Shown here one piece after another: positions 17,692-26,599 of a stretch of DNA of 33,815 nucleotides. Both the position numbers and the translations under genes were made by a program. Under the pieces are notes generated by a model, which was given only the letters and a program-made list of their open reading frames with translations, made no database searches and was not told the origin of the DNA. Origin of the DNA: CAYQAJ01 sp964415245 (GTDB taxonomy: Bacteria; Planctomycetota; Planctomycetia; Pirellulales; Pirellulaceae); assembly GCA_964415245.1 (NCBI GenBank), contig CAYQAJ010000022.1, positions 1-33,815 of the forward strand. The letters are read 5' to 3'. The first letter of the stretch is position 1. Each line of letters begins with the position of its first letter.

Positions 17692-18981
17692 ATGGGCCGC
17701 GCCAAAACTCGTGCCGCTTGCCGTCATGTAGCCCGTTCCGTAGCGACGGCTGCCGCTTCTCATCGATTCGCGCTCTGGCTCGCCGCGCCGCTGGTGGTAG
17801 GGGCCTTCGTGGCCAGCGCCGCGTTTCTCGGCTTTCCGCACGCTGCCGCCCAGGAGAATCAAGGCCAGGAGCGGCTCGTGCTGCTCGATGACGAGCAAAT
17901 CGCGACGACTCTCTCAGCGATCGACACGCGCGGGCTGATCACCGGTTCCGGCCTGCCGAAGGGACTCGACCTCGACTCGCTGCGCCGCATCGAGCGCACC
18001 GGCTCAAAGGTGGAACCGGCAACCGGCGCCGCCGTGACGATCGACCTGGTCGGTGGCGGTCGGCTCTCGGCGCGATCGTTCTCCTTGTCCGATGAACGAT
18101 GTCGCATCGCCTGGAAATTCGGCGAGGCACTGGAGCTACCCATCGAAGTGGTCCGCGTCGTTCATTTAGAAGCGGGCGACGTGCCGCCCAACGTCCAGCA
18201 TGCGATTGATAACCCGTCGACCGATTTCGACCGCATGTTCATGAAGACCGAGGAGGGTCTGCAAACCGTCACCGGCTTGTTGGAAAAACTCGACGACGAG
18301 TCGGCCGTGGTCGAGTGGGAGGGCACTCGCCACACGATCCACCGCGCTTCATTGCACTCGGTCGTCCTGGCGCAATTGCAAGCCACTACCGCTGCCAAAC
18401 CGTGCCGCGTCACCTTGCTCGATGGATCGGTGCTGCCGGGCGCCATCGAGCAGCTTGCCGACGGCGTGCTCACGATGCGTGTGACCGGGGCGGCAAAAAT
18501 TGAGCTCCCCTGGTCGGCGGTGCATGCGATCGACGTGCGTTCGAGCCGGATGACCTACGTGTCCGACCTCAAGCCGACGAGCGTTAGCGAAGAACCCGTG
18601 GTGACGTTCGGCTGGAATTGGCAGCGCGACGCCAGCGTGCAAGGTCGCCCGCTCACGCTTGCGCAGAGGCAGTTCGCCAAGGGAATCGGCGTACACGCTA
18701 ACAGCCAATTGACGTTTGACGCCGACGAGCAATACGATGAGCTGCTGGCCGTCGTCGGCATCGACAGCGAGACCGACCAGCGCGGCGACTGCGTGTTCGA
18801 GGTGCTAGGCGACGGCGCGTCGCTGTGGACCCAGCGCGTCAAGGGAAACGACCCTCCGCGGCCCGTGCGGGTCGATATCAGCGGCGTGCGGCGTGTGACT
18901 CTGGCGGTGCATGCCGGGGCCGACCTCGACCTGGCCGACCACGCGGACTGGTGCGACGTTCGATTCATCAAGAAACCATAG
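17692..18981 (+). CDS. Secreted NPCBM-domain protein
   Basis: This 429-aa protein has a hydrophobic signal segment (about 26-50, after a long basic N-region). Its C-terminal third (about 285-428) is an NPCBM module (novel putative carbohydrate-binding module): YVSDLKP, a W/D-rich strand, the GIGVHANSQLTF core (about 335-346), a VGIDSETDQRG turn and a DHADWCDVRF ending. The middle (about 90-270) is beta-rich with two related stretches (DLVGGGRLSARSFSLSD and TLLDGSVLPGAIEQLADG), suggesting an internal duplication, but I do not recognise a family. The stop is only 13 nt from the next gene, so a joint transcript with the protease genes is likely. Carbohydrate or cell-surface binding is inferred from the domain. 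Confidence 0.85.
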   Translation: MGRAKTRAACRHVARSVATAAASHRFALWLAAPLVVGAFVASAAFLGFPHAAAQENQGQERLVLLDDEQIATTLSAIDTRGLITGSGLPKGLDLDSLRRIERTGSKVEPATGAAVTIDLVGGGRLSARSFSLSDERCRIAWKFGEALELPIEVVRVVHLEAGDVPPNVQHAIDNPSTDFDRMFMKTEEGLQTVTGLLEKLDDESAVVEWEGTRHTIHRASLHSVVLAQLQATTAAKPCRVTLLDGSVLPGAIEQLADGVLTMRVTGAAKIELPWSAVHAIDVRSSRMTYVSDLKPTSVSEEPVVTFGWNWQRDASVQGRPLTLAQRQFAKGIGVHANSQLTFDADEQYDELLAVVGIDSETDQRGDCVFEVLGDGASLWTQRVKGNDPPRPVRVDISGVRRVTLAVHAGADLDLADHADWCDVRFIKKP

Positions 18982-18994
18982 TGGCGGGATCAAC

Positions 18995-21214
18995 ATGTCT
19001 GACTTTGCTGCCTGTCGCTGTACGCCGCCTCGTGCCGGACTGCCTTGGCACCGGCTGGCAGCGGTGGGAACGATGGCCCTGGTCGCTTCCCTCTTTAGCG
19101 GCTCGGCGATCGATCGATCCGGCACCGCGCGGCTGCGCGCCGCCGAAGACGACTCGGCTTCGGCGGCTGCACCGTCGGTAACCGCCGACGAACTGGCCCT
19201 CATCAAGGCGGCCGAGGCGGCTCGCATCGCGGCCATCGACCGCGTTTACGGCGCGGTCGTTTGCGTTTACGGCAACAATCGGCAGGGGGGCGGCTCCGGC
19301 GTCCTCTTCGATCCCAGCGGCCTGGCACTCACCAATCACCACGTGGTGGCCGCGGCGGGAACCGAGGGATGGGGCGGCTTGGCCGACGGCAAGCTCTACC
19401 GCTGGAAAATGATCGGCACCGATCCCGGCGGCGACGTGGCCATCATTCAGCTCAGCGGCCGCGACGAATTCCCCTTCGCACCGCTGGGCGATTCCGACAC
19501 CGTGCGCGTCGGCGATTGGGCCATGGCCATGGGCAATCCGTTCGTGCTGGCCGAAGACCAGAAGCCCACCGTAACGCTCGGCATCGTTAGCGGCGTCGAG
19601 CGCTACCAGGAAGGCGCCGGCCAGAACATGCTCGTTTACGGCAACTGCATCCAGGTCGATAGCTCGATCAACCCCGGCAACTCGGGCGGCCCGCTTTTCA
19701 ACATGCGGGGCGAATTGCTCGGCATCAACGGTCGCGGCAGTTTTCAGGAACGAGGCCGCGTCAACGTCGGCCTGGGATACGCCATCTCGGTCAACCAGAT
19801 CAAGCTTTTCTTGCCCGACCTGCTCGCCACCAAGGTCGCCCAGCACGGCACGCTCGATGCGCTGTTCGGCGAGCGCAACGGCCAAGTCGTCTGCCACACC
19901 ATCAACCTCGACGCCCCGGTGGCCACCGCCGGCCTGGCGTTGGGCGACCGGCTCATTTCGTTCGAGGGGTACCCCATCACCAGCACCCACCAGTTCACCA
20001 ACCTCATCAGCACGCTACCGGCCGAATGGCCGGCTGAGCTGGTCGTCCAGAGCGAGGGCAGCGGCGAGCGGAAAGTGATTCACTCGCGGTTGCTTCCTCT
20101 ACCCTACGGCGCCGACCCCGAACAGCCGCCGGACATGCCGCCCGACATGCCTCCGGACGAGCAACCAGAGGACAAACAGCCGGATAACGGCGAACAGCCC
20201 AAGCCTGACGATGAACAACCGGCGGAAACTGAGAAGCCGGCAGAAGGGGAGAAACCGTCCGAGGGCGAGAAAGCGACCGAGGGCGAACAGCAAGCCGACG
20301 GTGAAAAACCGGCCGACGGCGAGGCGCCCGCTGACGGCGAAAAACCTGCCGAAGGTGACAAGTCTGCGGAAGGTGAAAAACCTGTTGAGGGGGAAAAGCC
20401 CGCCGAAGACCCGAAGCCCGAGCAGCCCCCGATGCCCATGCCGATGCCGCAGGTTCGGCGGCCGCAAATCTCGGTGGCCAATGCCGGCGTCATCCGCGAC
20501 GAGGAGGTCAACATCGCCAATTGCCGCCGCATCGTCGCAAGATGGCAGGCCACCACGCTCCCGCAGCCGCTGGCCGACGAGGTTCAGGCCATCCGCCTCA
20601 CCGACGACGTCCTTCGCGCGGGTCACGCGGTGGGGCAGCAACAAATCGTGTTGGCCGTCGACGGACGCTTCCGCGTCGACTACCGCGACGGCGAAACCGA
20701 TTCGGCTTATGGGTTCGACGGCGAGCGCTACTGGGCCCACGAAGGGTTGGCCGCCCCGCAGGTTCTCGCCACGTCGAAGGCGCTACTGAATCCGGTTCTG
20801 TCGCAGGCGGCCACGCTGGCGGCAGTGTTCGACGAGGAGCCGCTCGCGCGATTCGGCAAGGTGCTGCTCGATGGCGGCGATAAGGCACTCGGCCAGCCGG
20901 CATACCGCGTCAAATCAATCGACGACCGCGGCGATTGGTTCTACGTCTGGCTGAGCGTGCTGGGTGAAGACGGGCAACCGGGCGTTCGCCTGCTCAAGTC
21001 GGGGGCCGACATCGACGGCAAGTCGCCTGCCATGGCGGTCACCTTCGCCGACTGGCGGAGCATCTCGGGCATGCCTCTTCCGTTCCGTCGCGCCCTGGTC
21101 GATGGAATCTCCGAGAACGAGGTTGTACAGTTCCAGACCGTGCAAGCGGAAGCTCTCTCCGATCTCTCCCAGGAAATGTTCGAGGTTCCCGGCGATGCTG
21201 CGACCGATGAATGA
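18995..21214 (+). CDS. Trypsin-like S1C (HtrA-type) serine protease, active triad, PDZ and extra C-terminal domain
   Basis: A 739-aa secreted serine protease. A signal peptide (about 17-38) is followed by an S1C domain with a complete triad: His116 in TNHHVV, Asp147 in GGDVAII and Ser230 in PGNSGGPL. A PDZ domain follows (about 310-370, LDAPVATAGLALGDRLIS). Ten tandem 6-residue EKPAEG-type units (20231-20410) make a flexible acidic linker. The last 220 residues form a separate beta-rich domain (RFRVDYRD...GFDGERYW) that looks like LolA-type lipoprotein-sorting proteins; that comparison is tentative. ATG 18995 starts a normal signal peptide, while the frame upstream overlaps the NPCBM gene and is not protein-like. 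Periplasmic quality control is the usual role of this family. Confidence 0.9.
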   Translation: MSDFAACRCTPPRAGLPWHRLAAVGTMALVASLFSGSAIDRSGTARLRAAEDDSASAAAPSVTADELALIKAAEAARIAAIDRVYGAVVCVYGNNRQGGGSGVLFDPSGLALTNHHVVAAAGTEGWGGLADGKLYRWKMIGTDPGGDVAIIQLSGRDEFPFAPLGDSDTVRVGDWAMAMGNPFVLAEDQKPTVTLGIVSGVERYQEGAGQNMLVYGNCIQVDSSINPGNSGGPLFNMRGELLGINGRGSFQERGRVNVGLGYAISVNQIKLFLPDLLATKVAQHGTLDALFGERNGQVVCHTINLDAPVATAGLALGDRLISFEGYPITSTHQFTNLISTLPAEWPAELVVQSEGSGERKVIHSRLLPLPYGADPEQPPDMPPDMPPDEQPEDKQPDNGEQPKPDDEQPAETEKPAEGEKPSEGEKATEGEQQADGEKPADGEAPADGEKPAEGDKSAEGEKPVEGEKPAEDPKPEQPPMPMPMPQVRRPQISVANAGVIRDEEVNIANCRRIVARWQATTLPQPLADEVQAIRLTDDVLRAGHAVGQQQIVLAVDGRFRVDYRDGETDSAYGFDGERYWAHEGLAAPQVLATSKALLNPVLSQAATLAAVFDEEPLARFGKVLLDGGDKALGQPAYRVKSIDDRGDWFYVWLSVLGEDGQPGVRLLKSGADIDGKSPAMAVTFADWRSISGMPLPFRRALVDGISENEVVQFQTVQAEALSDLSQEMFEVPGDAATDE
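20231..20410 (+). repeat. Ten 18-bp units coding an EKPAEG linker
   Basis: Exactly ten imperfect 18-bp units (EKPAEG, EKPSEG, EKATEG and so on) join the protease/PDZ part to the C-terminal domain of the active protease. The units differ mainly at residues 2-4. This is a tandem-repeat linker and probably unstructured. Confidence 0.9.
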
Positions 21215-22241
21215 GCCACGAGCGACAACGCGCCGCGTCATTCTGCAATGTGCGGTAGCGCTTGTTACCGTCGCTTGGGCGTTTGGCACGAGCGCTGCAA
21301 CCCGCGCCGACGACGGCCCCTTCGCGCGAGCCGTGGCAATCGCGCAACAGCGCACCGTGAAAATCTACGGTGCCGGAATCGGCCGCGTTTCGGGCTACGG
21401 CACGGGCCTGTTGGTTTCCGCCGAAGGCGACATTCTCACGGCGGAGGGGGTGAACCTCTTAGGCAATCGCATCCGCGTGACCCTGCCCGATGGCTCGATG
21501 CACGATGCTCGGCTGGTTCGCAGCAACCACGAGCTGCAACTGGCCCTTTTGAAGATCGACGCTCCCACGCCCCAGTACTTTGCGCTGGGCGATCAGCCTC
21601 CGGTCGAAAAGGGGAGTTGGGTGGTGGCGGTCAGCAATGCATTCAAGGTGGCCGACGGGGCCGAGCCGCTTTCGGTCACGCTGGGCATCGTTTCGCTCCG
21701 CACCCGGCTCGACGCCCGCCGCGGCACGCAGGATTCGCCCTACCTGGGCGACCTGCTGTTGATCGACGCCATCACCAGTAACCCCGGTGCCGCCGGAGGA
21801 GCCGTGGTGACGGCCGACGGCCGCCTGGCAGGCATGATCGGCAAGATCATCGAGAGCAAAAGCACCAACACCCGGCTCAACTACGCGGTGCCGGTCGACC
21901 TGCTCGACAAGTTCGTCCGCGACGAGCTGGAATCGTTCGCGCCGGTGGTGGCGTCGTCCGATGCGAAGGCGGAGTTGGGCATCCGGCTGTTCCGTCTGGG
22001 CGGGCGCAACGCGCCGGCCTACATCGACCGCGTCGTTGCCAACAGCCCGGCCGCCGCAGCGGGCCTGCGTCCCGACGATCTTGTAATCTCCGTGGGCGGC
22101 CAGGCGATCCGCAACGTGACCGAGTACCGCCAGGTAGTCGACACGCTCAAGCCCGGTGAAGAAGTGCTGCTGTTGGTCAAACGCGGTGAAAAAGTACAGG
22201 AATTCCGCATCACGCCGGTGGCGGAAGATAGCGACGAGTAA
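21195..22241 (+). CDS. Catalytically dead HtrA-like PDZ protein (pseudoprotease 1)
   Basis: A 348-aa secreted protein with the S1C fold and a C-terminal PDZ domain (about 255-335, YIDRVVANSPAAAAGLRPDD). All three catalytic positions are changed: the His site is Gly85 (ILTAEGV), the Asp site is Gln115 (ELQLALLKI) and the Ser site is Ala200 (NPGAAGGAV). Distances between sites match those of the active neighbour, so the alignment is sound. The fold-defining Gly residues around the Ser site remain. A signal peptide ends near ATRA. GAGG at 21182 favours ATG 21195; ATG 21207, which overlaps the upstream stop as ATGAATGA, is the alternative, and either implies translational coupling. The frame is intact, so this is a functional non-enzyme and not a decaying gene. 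Confidence 0.88.
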   Translation: MLRPMNEPRATTRRVILQCAVALVTVAWAFGTSAATRADDGPFARAVAIAQQRTVKIYGAGIGRVSGYGTGLLVSAEGDILTAEGVNLLGNRIRVTLPDGSMHDARLVRSNHELQLALLKIDAPTPQYFALGDQPPVEKGSWVVAVSNAFKVADGAEPLSVTLGIVSLRTRLDARRGTQDSPYLGDLLLIDAITSNPGAAGGAVVTADGRLAGMIGKIIESKSTNTRLNYAVPVDLLDKFVRDELESFAPVVASSDAKAELGIRLFRLGGRNAPAYIDRVVANSPAAAAGLRPDDLVISVGGQAIRNVTEYRQVVDTLKPGEEVLLLVKRGEKVQEFRITPVAEDSDE

Positions 22242-22280
22242 CCATACGCGGTGGCGGAGCGGGCGAAACCGCAAGCGAGG

Positions 22281-23543
22281 ATGAACGTGAGTACGAAGGT
22301 TCGACGAACAGTCGGAGGAAGAGTTGTCGCGCTCGCGGCGGTTCTCGTACTGGCGGTGGTTCTCTCCGCGGGAAACGCACGCGCTCAACAGCGCGATACT
22401 CCCGCGGTCGATGCCACGGCCACCGTCAAAGCTGCCGCCGACCTTTCGCAGGGCATTCTGCTGGCACCCAAGGCGTTTACGGCAGCGGCCAATAAGGTGC
22501 TCCCCTCGCTGGTGACCATCGAGTCGTTCGGCGGCGTGTCGGCCGGACAGGGACGCATCGGCGGAATCCGACGACCGGGCGACGGGCCGACCACCGGCGT
22601 CATCGTCTCGTCCGACGGGTACATCCTCACCAGCACGTTCAACTTTATTAAGCAGCCGCCGGTCATCACGGTCGTATTTCGCGATGGGCAACGCCGCGTG
22701 GCCAAGCTGTTGGGGCGCGACGAAACGCGCCACCTCTGTCTGTTGAAGGTCGACGGCGTTGAGGACCTGCCAATTCCCCAGGCCGTGCCGCGATCTGAGC
22801 TCAAAGTCGGCCAGTGGGCCGTCTCCGTCGGCATCGGTTTCGGCGACACCGACCCCGCTCTCTCGGCCGGCATCATCAGCGCCACCAGCCGCGCCATGGG
22901 CCGTGCCGTGCAGACCGACGCCAACATCAGCCCCGCCAATTACGGCGGGCCCCTGGTCGACATCGAGGGACGCGTCATCGGCATCTGCGTTCCCCTCAAC
23001 CCGGCGTCGACCGAGGCAGGCGCGGGCGTCGAGTGGTACGACTCGGGCATCGGCTTCGCTATCCCCCTCGAAGGGCTCGATCCCGTGATCGCCGCGATGC
23101 GCGAAGGGAAGATCGTGAAAGCCGGCTATCTCGGCGTCCAGATGAAACCGGCCAGCGAAGATGGGCAGGGGGTCGTCGTCGAAGCCGTACAGGACGGCTT
23201 CCCGGCGAAGGAGGCGGGTATCCAGCCGGGCGACGTCATCACGTCGGTCGACGGCGAGCCGGTGCAAGACATGTTACAGCTTCGCATCGCCGTAGGCCGG
23301 CATGCCGAGGGGGAAACGGTCAAGCTGACCATTCGCCGCGGCGAAGAGACGATGGAGTTGGAAATCAAGCTGGCCGCCGCTCCCGAGCAGCCTCAAGTCC
23401 AGCCGCAGATGCCGCCGGACGAGAACCCCCCTCCCGACGAAAAGCCTTCCGGCGAAAAACCCTCCCGCGATCCATTCGGCGAACCCGAAGACGAAGGAGC
23501 CGGCGACAAGCCCTCGGGCGACGAGGCGCCCGAGCAACCTTGA
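22281..23543 (+). CDS. Catalytically dead HtrA-like PDZ protein (pseudoprotease 2)
   Basis: A 420-aa secreted protein with a signal peptide (cleavage probably after NARA), an S1C fold and a PDZ domain (about 280-360, YLGVQMKPASEDGQGVVVE). The triad is gone: the His site is Phe120 (ILTSTFNF), the Asp site is His151 (RHLCLLKV) and the Ser site is Tyr221 (SPANYGGPL). The GGPL that normally follows the Ser is kept. The tail (about 370-420) is a Pro/Glu/Asp-rich linker like that of the active protease. The start is ATG 22281 or GTG 22287; GAGG at 22277-22280 has better spacing for the GTG. Only 39 nt separate it from the gene before. The substitutions differ from those of pseudoprotease 1, so the two lost activity separately or diverged after loss. 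Confidence 0.87.
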   Translation: MNVSTKVRRTVGGRVVALAAVLVLAVVLSAGNARAQQRDTPAVDATATVKAAADLSQGILLAPKAFTAAANKVLPSLVTIESFGGVSAGQGRIGGIRRPGDGPTTGVIVSSDGYILTSTFNFIKQPPVITVVFRDGQRRVAKLLGRDETRHLCLLKVDGVEDLPIPQAVPRSELKVGQWAVSVGIGFGDTDPALSAGIISATSRAMGRAVQTDANISPANYGGPLVDIEGRVIGICVPLNPASTEAGAGVEWYDSGIGFAIPLEGLDPVIAAMREGKIVKAGYLGVQMKPASEDGQGVVVEAVQDGFPAKEAGIQPGDVITSVDGEPVQDMLQLRIAVGRHAEGETVKLTIRRGEETMELEIKLAAAPEQPQVQPQMPPDENPPPDEKPSGEKPSRDPFGEPEDEGAGDKPSGDEAPEQP

Positions 23544-23548
23544 TTCGC

Positions 23549-23587
23549 GGTTCCTCCACTTCGCGCTCTTTGCACCTTGGCGGTAAA
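23549..23587 (-). repeat. 9-bp-unit dispersed repeat of CCGCAAAG type
   Basis: Read on the minus strand the stretch is built of 9-bp units: ACCGCCAAG, GTGCAAAGA, GCGCGAAGT. It resembles the ACCGCAAAG-type tandem repeats scattered between genes of many environmental bacteria (recollection, not searched). It fills the 46-bp gap between the second pseudoprotease gene and the PSCyt1 gene and leaves no room for a normal ribosome binding site beyond GGCGG. Confidence 0.55.
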
Positions 23588-23589
23588 CG

Positions 23590-26556
23590 ATGAGGCGGCA
23601 CTGGCGAACCACGATCGACGCGCCGCTTGGCGCTGCGCCGCTTTTTGCTTTGCTACTTGCCACGGTGATCGTGGTTCCCGCCGCGCCAGCAGCAGCCGTA
23701 GATGCACCCGACGCGGCTTCGTCCGATACACCGTCCGACCCAGCGGCACTCGCCGCCCAGCGCCAGGCCGAGGCTTACTTCGAAGCGAAAGTCCGCCCGC
23801 TGCTGGCCGCTCGCTGCTTCGAGTGCCACGGGCCCGAGAAGCAGGAATCGAGCTTGCGGCTCGACTCGCGCGCGGGCGTTTTCAAGGGGGGCGATCGCGG
23901 GCCGGCCGCCGTTGCGGGCAACCCCGACGACAGCCACCTGGTCCAGGCCATCCGCTACGGCGATGAAGACTTGCAAATGCCTCCCACCGCGCCGCTCGAC
24001 GCGCAGGAAGTGGCGATTCTCGAAACATGGGTCAAAAGCGGGCTCGCCTGGCCGGACGCTCCATCCGGCGTTTCGGCGGCCTGGAAAACGCACTGGGCGT
24101 TCCAGCCGGTCGTGCGACCCGCGCTGCCCGACACAGCGAACGCCGATTGGGCCCGCAATTCGGTCGATCGGTTCGTGCTGGCACGGCTCGAAGCGGCCGG
24201 CCTTGCGCCTTCGCCCGAGGCCGATCGCCGCACGCTCATCCGCCGTCTCGCGTACGATCTTGTCGGCCTGCCCCCCACGCCCGAGGAGGTCGCCGCCTTC
24301 GAGGCCGACCCCGCGCCGGATTCGTACGAGCGGCTGGTCGATCGCTTGCTGGCTTCGCCGGCCTACGGCGAGCGGTGGGGGCGATACTGGCTCGACGTGG
24401 CCCGCTACGCCGACAACAAGGGCTACGTGTTCTTCGAGGAGAAGACCTATCCCTGGTCGTACACCTACCGCGACTGGGTGATCGAGTCGCTGAACGCCGA
24501 CCTGCCTTACGACCGGTTCGTGCTCGAGCAGTTGGCCGCCGATCAGTTGGATGCCGATTCGCCCTACACCGATTCACCAAGCGCAGGCGAAGCGGGCACG
24601 CCGTCCAATCCGCGCGACTTGCGGGCGATGGGTTTTCTCACCATCGGCGGGCACTTCATGAACAACACGCACGACATCGTCGACGACCGCATCGACGTCA
24701 TCGCCCGCGGCCTGATGGGGCTCACCGTCACCTGTGCCCGCTGCCACGACCACAAGTACGATCCCATTCCGACGGCCGACTACTACTCGCTGTACGGCGT
24801 ATTGCGCAGCTCGTACGAACCGCTCGTTCCGCCGCTGTGCGAACCGGCGCCCGACACCGAGGAGCAAAAGAAGTACCAGGAAGAACTCGACGCCGCGCAG
24901 AAAAAGCTGGCCGAATTCGTCCAGGGCAAGCACGCCGAGCTGGTTGGTGGAGCCCGTGCCCGTGCCGGCGAATACCTGGCGGCCGCGCATGCCGCCCAAA
25001 GCGCCCCTTCGACCGACGGGTTCATGCTGCTGACCGACACGGGCGAATTGAACCCGGTGATGATCGTTCGCTGGCAGTTGTACCTGGAAGGCACGGCTGG
25101 CCACGGCGATCCCGTTTGGGAACCATGGCACGCGCTGGAGGCGCTCAAAGACGATGAATTCGCCAGTGCCGCTGCCAGCGTGCTCCGGCAGCTCCAAACG
25201 CTCGGCACGCTTCCCGTGTCGCAGGAAGGCAATCCGCAGCCGGCTGGCGGCGATGGACCATCGCCGGCGGGCCAGCCGATCAACCCACTGGCACTGGCCG
25301 CGCTCACCGAACCGCCGCTCGAATCGATGAACGACGTAGCCCACCGCTACGGCGAGCTGTTGGCGAGCATCGACCAGAAATGGAAAGCGGCGCTCGAACA
25401 GGCAACCGCGTCCGGCAATCCGCCCCCCACCGCCCTCGACGATCCGGCCGAGGAACAGCTCCGCCACGTGCTGTACGGTCCCGAAGCTCCCCCCGACGTG
25501 CCGGTCGAAATGGGCTGGGGCTTTCTCGATCTGTTGCCCGACCGCCCTTCGCAGCAGGAGTTCGAGAAGCGGCTCAAAGAGGTCGAAGCCTGCCTGGTGA
25601 AAGGGCCGCCGAGGGCCATGGTGCTGTTGGATCGCCCGCAGCCGTACAATCCCCGCATCTTCCTTCGCGGCAACGCCAGCCGGCCGGGCGAGCCCGTTCC
25701 CCGGCAGTTTCCCGCCGTCGTCGATCCCGACCGCAAACCGTTCCAGCACGGCAGCGGGCGGCTGGAGTTGGCGCGGGCCGTCGTCGATCCGGCCAACCCA
25801 CTCACGGGCCGCGTGATCGTCAACCGCCTGTGGCAGCAACATTTCGGCGATGGGCTGGTGCGCACGCCGGGCGACTTCGGCCTGCGCAGCGAACCGCCTT
25901 CGCACCCGGCACTGTTGGACTATCTGGCCGACTCGCTCGTCGAGGGTGGCTGGTCGCTCAAGAAGATGCACCGGCGAATGGTGCTCTCGGCCGCATACCG
26001 CCAAATGAGCGTCGACCGCCCCGAGTGCTTAGAGGCCGATCCCGAGAACCGCTTCTTGTGGAAGATGAACCGCCGCCGCCTGCAGTTCGAGGCGCTCCGC
26101 GACACGCTGCTGGCCGCGAGCGGCAGTCTCGATTCACGGATGGGCGGGCCGCCGGTTCAGGAATTCGGCGACGCGTTCTCCTCCCGCCGCACGGTGTACG
26201 CCTTCATCGACCGCATGGACTTGCCGCCGATCCTGAGCACGTTCGACTTTCCCATCCCCGTCGCCACCAGCCCGCAGCGCGACACGACCACGGTGCCGCC
26301 GCAAGCGCTCTACCTGATGAATCACCCGTTCGTGCTCGAGGCGGCCACGCGGTTGATCCACCGCCCCGACGTGTCGTCGCTCACCGACAAGCACGAGCGC
26401 ATCGACCGCCTGTACCGGATCGTCCTGGGCCGTCCACCGACCGCGCACGACACCGAGCTCGCCGACGAATTTCTCGGCCCCGAGCTCGACGACCAAGCGT
26501 GGTCGCTCCTGGCGCACGTGCTGCTGTTAACCAACGAAATGGCGTTTGTGGATTAG
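23590..26556 (+). CDS. PSCyt1-DUF1549-DUF1553 planctomycete cytochrome-like protein
   Basis: A 988-aa secreted protein with the three domains typical of this family: a signal peptide (to about 36); PSCyt1 with a haem-type motif C76-F-E-C79-H80 and a possible Met ligand in LQMPP (about 128); DUF1549/PSCyt2 (about 187-400) with a second CxxCH at Cys382-His386 (CARCHDH); a less conserved helical middle; and DUF1553/PSD1 (about 690-960, NPLTGRVIVNRLWQQHFGDG). Length is normal for the family. Such proteins are common in Planctomycetes; their function is uncertain, though they are often placed near sulfatases and in polysaccharide-use contexts. The usual DUF1501 partner gene is absent downstream, where a toxin-antitoxin pair begins 98 nt later. 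Confidence 0.95.
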   Translation: MRRHWRTTIDAPLGAAPLFALLLATVIVVPAAPAAAVDAPDAASSDTPSDPAALAAQRQAEAYFEAKVRPLLAARCFECHGPEKQESSLRLDSRAGVFKGGDRGPAAVAGNPDDSHLVQAIRYGDEDLQMPPTAPLDAQEVAILETWVKSGLAWPDAPSGVSAAWKTHWAFQPVVRPALPDTANADWARNSVDRFVLARLEAAGLAPSPEADRRTLIRRLAYDLVGLPPTPEEVAAFEADPAPDSYERLVDRLLASPAYGERWGRYWLDVARYADNKGYVFFEEKTYPWSYTYRDWVIESLNADLPYDRFVLEQLAADQLDADSPYTDSPSAGEAGTPSNPRDLRAMGFLTIGGHFMNNTHDIVDDRIDVIARGLMGLTVTCARCHDHKYDPIPTADYYSLYGVLRSSYEPLVPPLCEPAPDTEEQKKYQEELDAAQKKLAEFVQGKHAELVGGARARAGEYLAAAHAAQSAPSTDGFMLLTDTGELNPVMIVRWQLYLEGTAGHGDPVWEPWHALEALKDDEFASAAASVLRQLQTLGTLPVSQEGNPQPAGGDGPSPAGQPINPLALAALTEPPLESMNDVAHRYGELLASIDQKWKAALEQATASGNPPPTALDDPAEEQLRHVLYGPEAPPDVPVEMGWGFLDLLPDRPSQQEFEKRLKEVEACLVKGPPRAMVLLDRPQPYNPRIFLRGNASRPGEPVPRQFPAVVDPDRKPFQHGSGRLELARAVVDPANPLTGRVIVNRLWQQHFGDGLVRTPGDFGLRSEPPSHPALLDYLADSLVEGGWSLKKMHRRMVLSAAYRQMSVDRPECLEADPENRFLWKMNRRRLQFEALRDTLLAASGSLDSRMGGPPVQEFGDAFSSRRTVYAFIDRMDLPPILSTFDFPIPVATSPQRDTTTVPPQALYLMNHPFVLEAATRLIHRPDVSSLTDKHERIDRLYRIVLGRPPTAHDTELADEFLGPELDDQAWSLLAHVLLLTNEMAFVD

Positions 26557-26599
26557 CGGTCGACGCGATGTTCACGATGCCCGGTGCCGACGCACGCGG

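Noticed and set aside
18911..18994. Upstream extension of the active protease to an earlier start
   Set aside because: The extension overlaps the NPCBM gene in another frame and would bury the signal peptide; ATG 18995 fits better.
20964..21194. Upstream extension of pseudoprotease 1 to an earlier start
   Set aside because: It would overlap the active protease gene by over 200 bp and codes an Arg/Ser/Pro-rich shadow sequence before the signal peptide.
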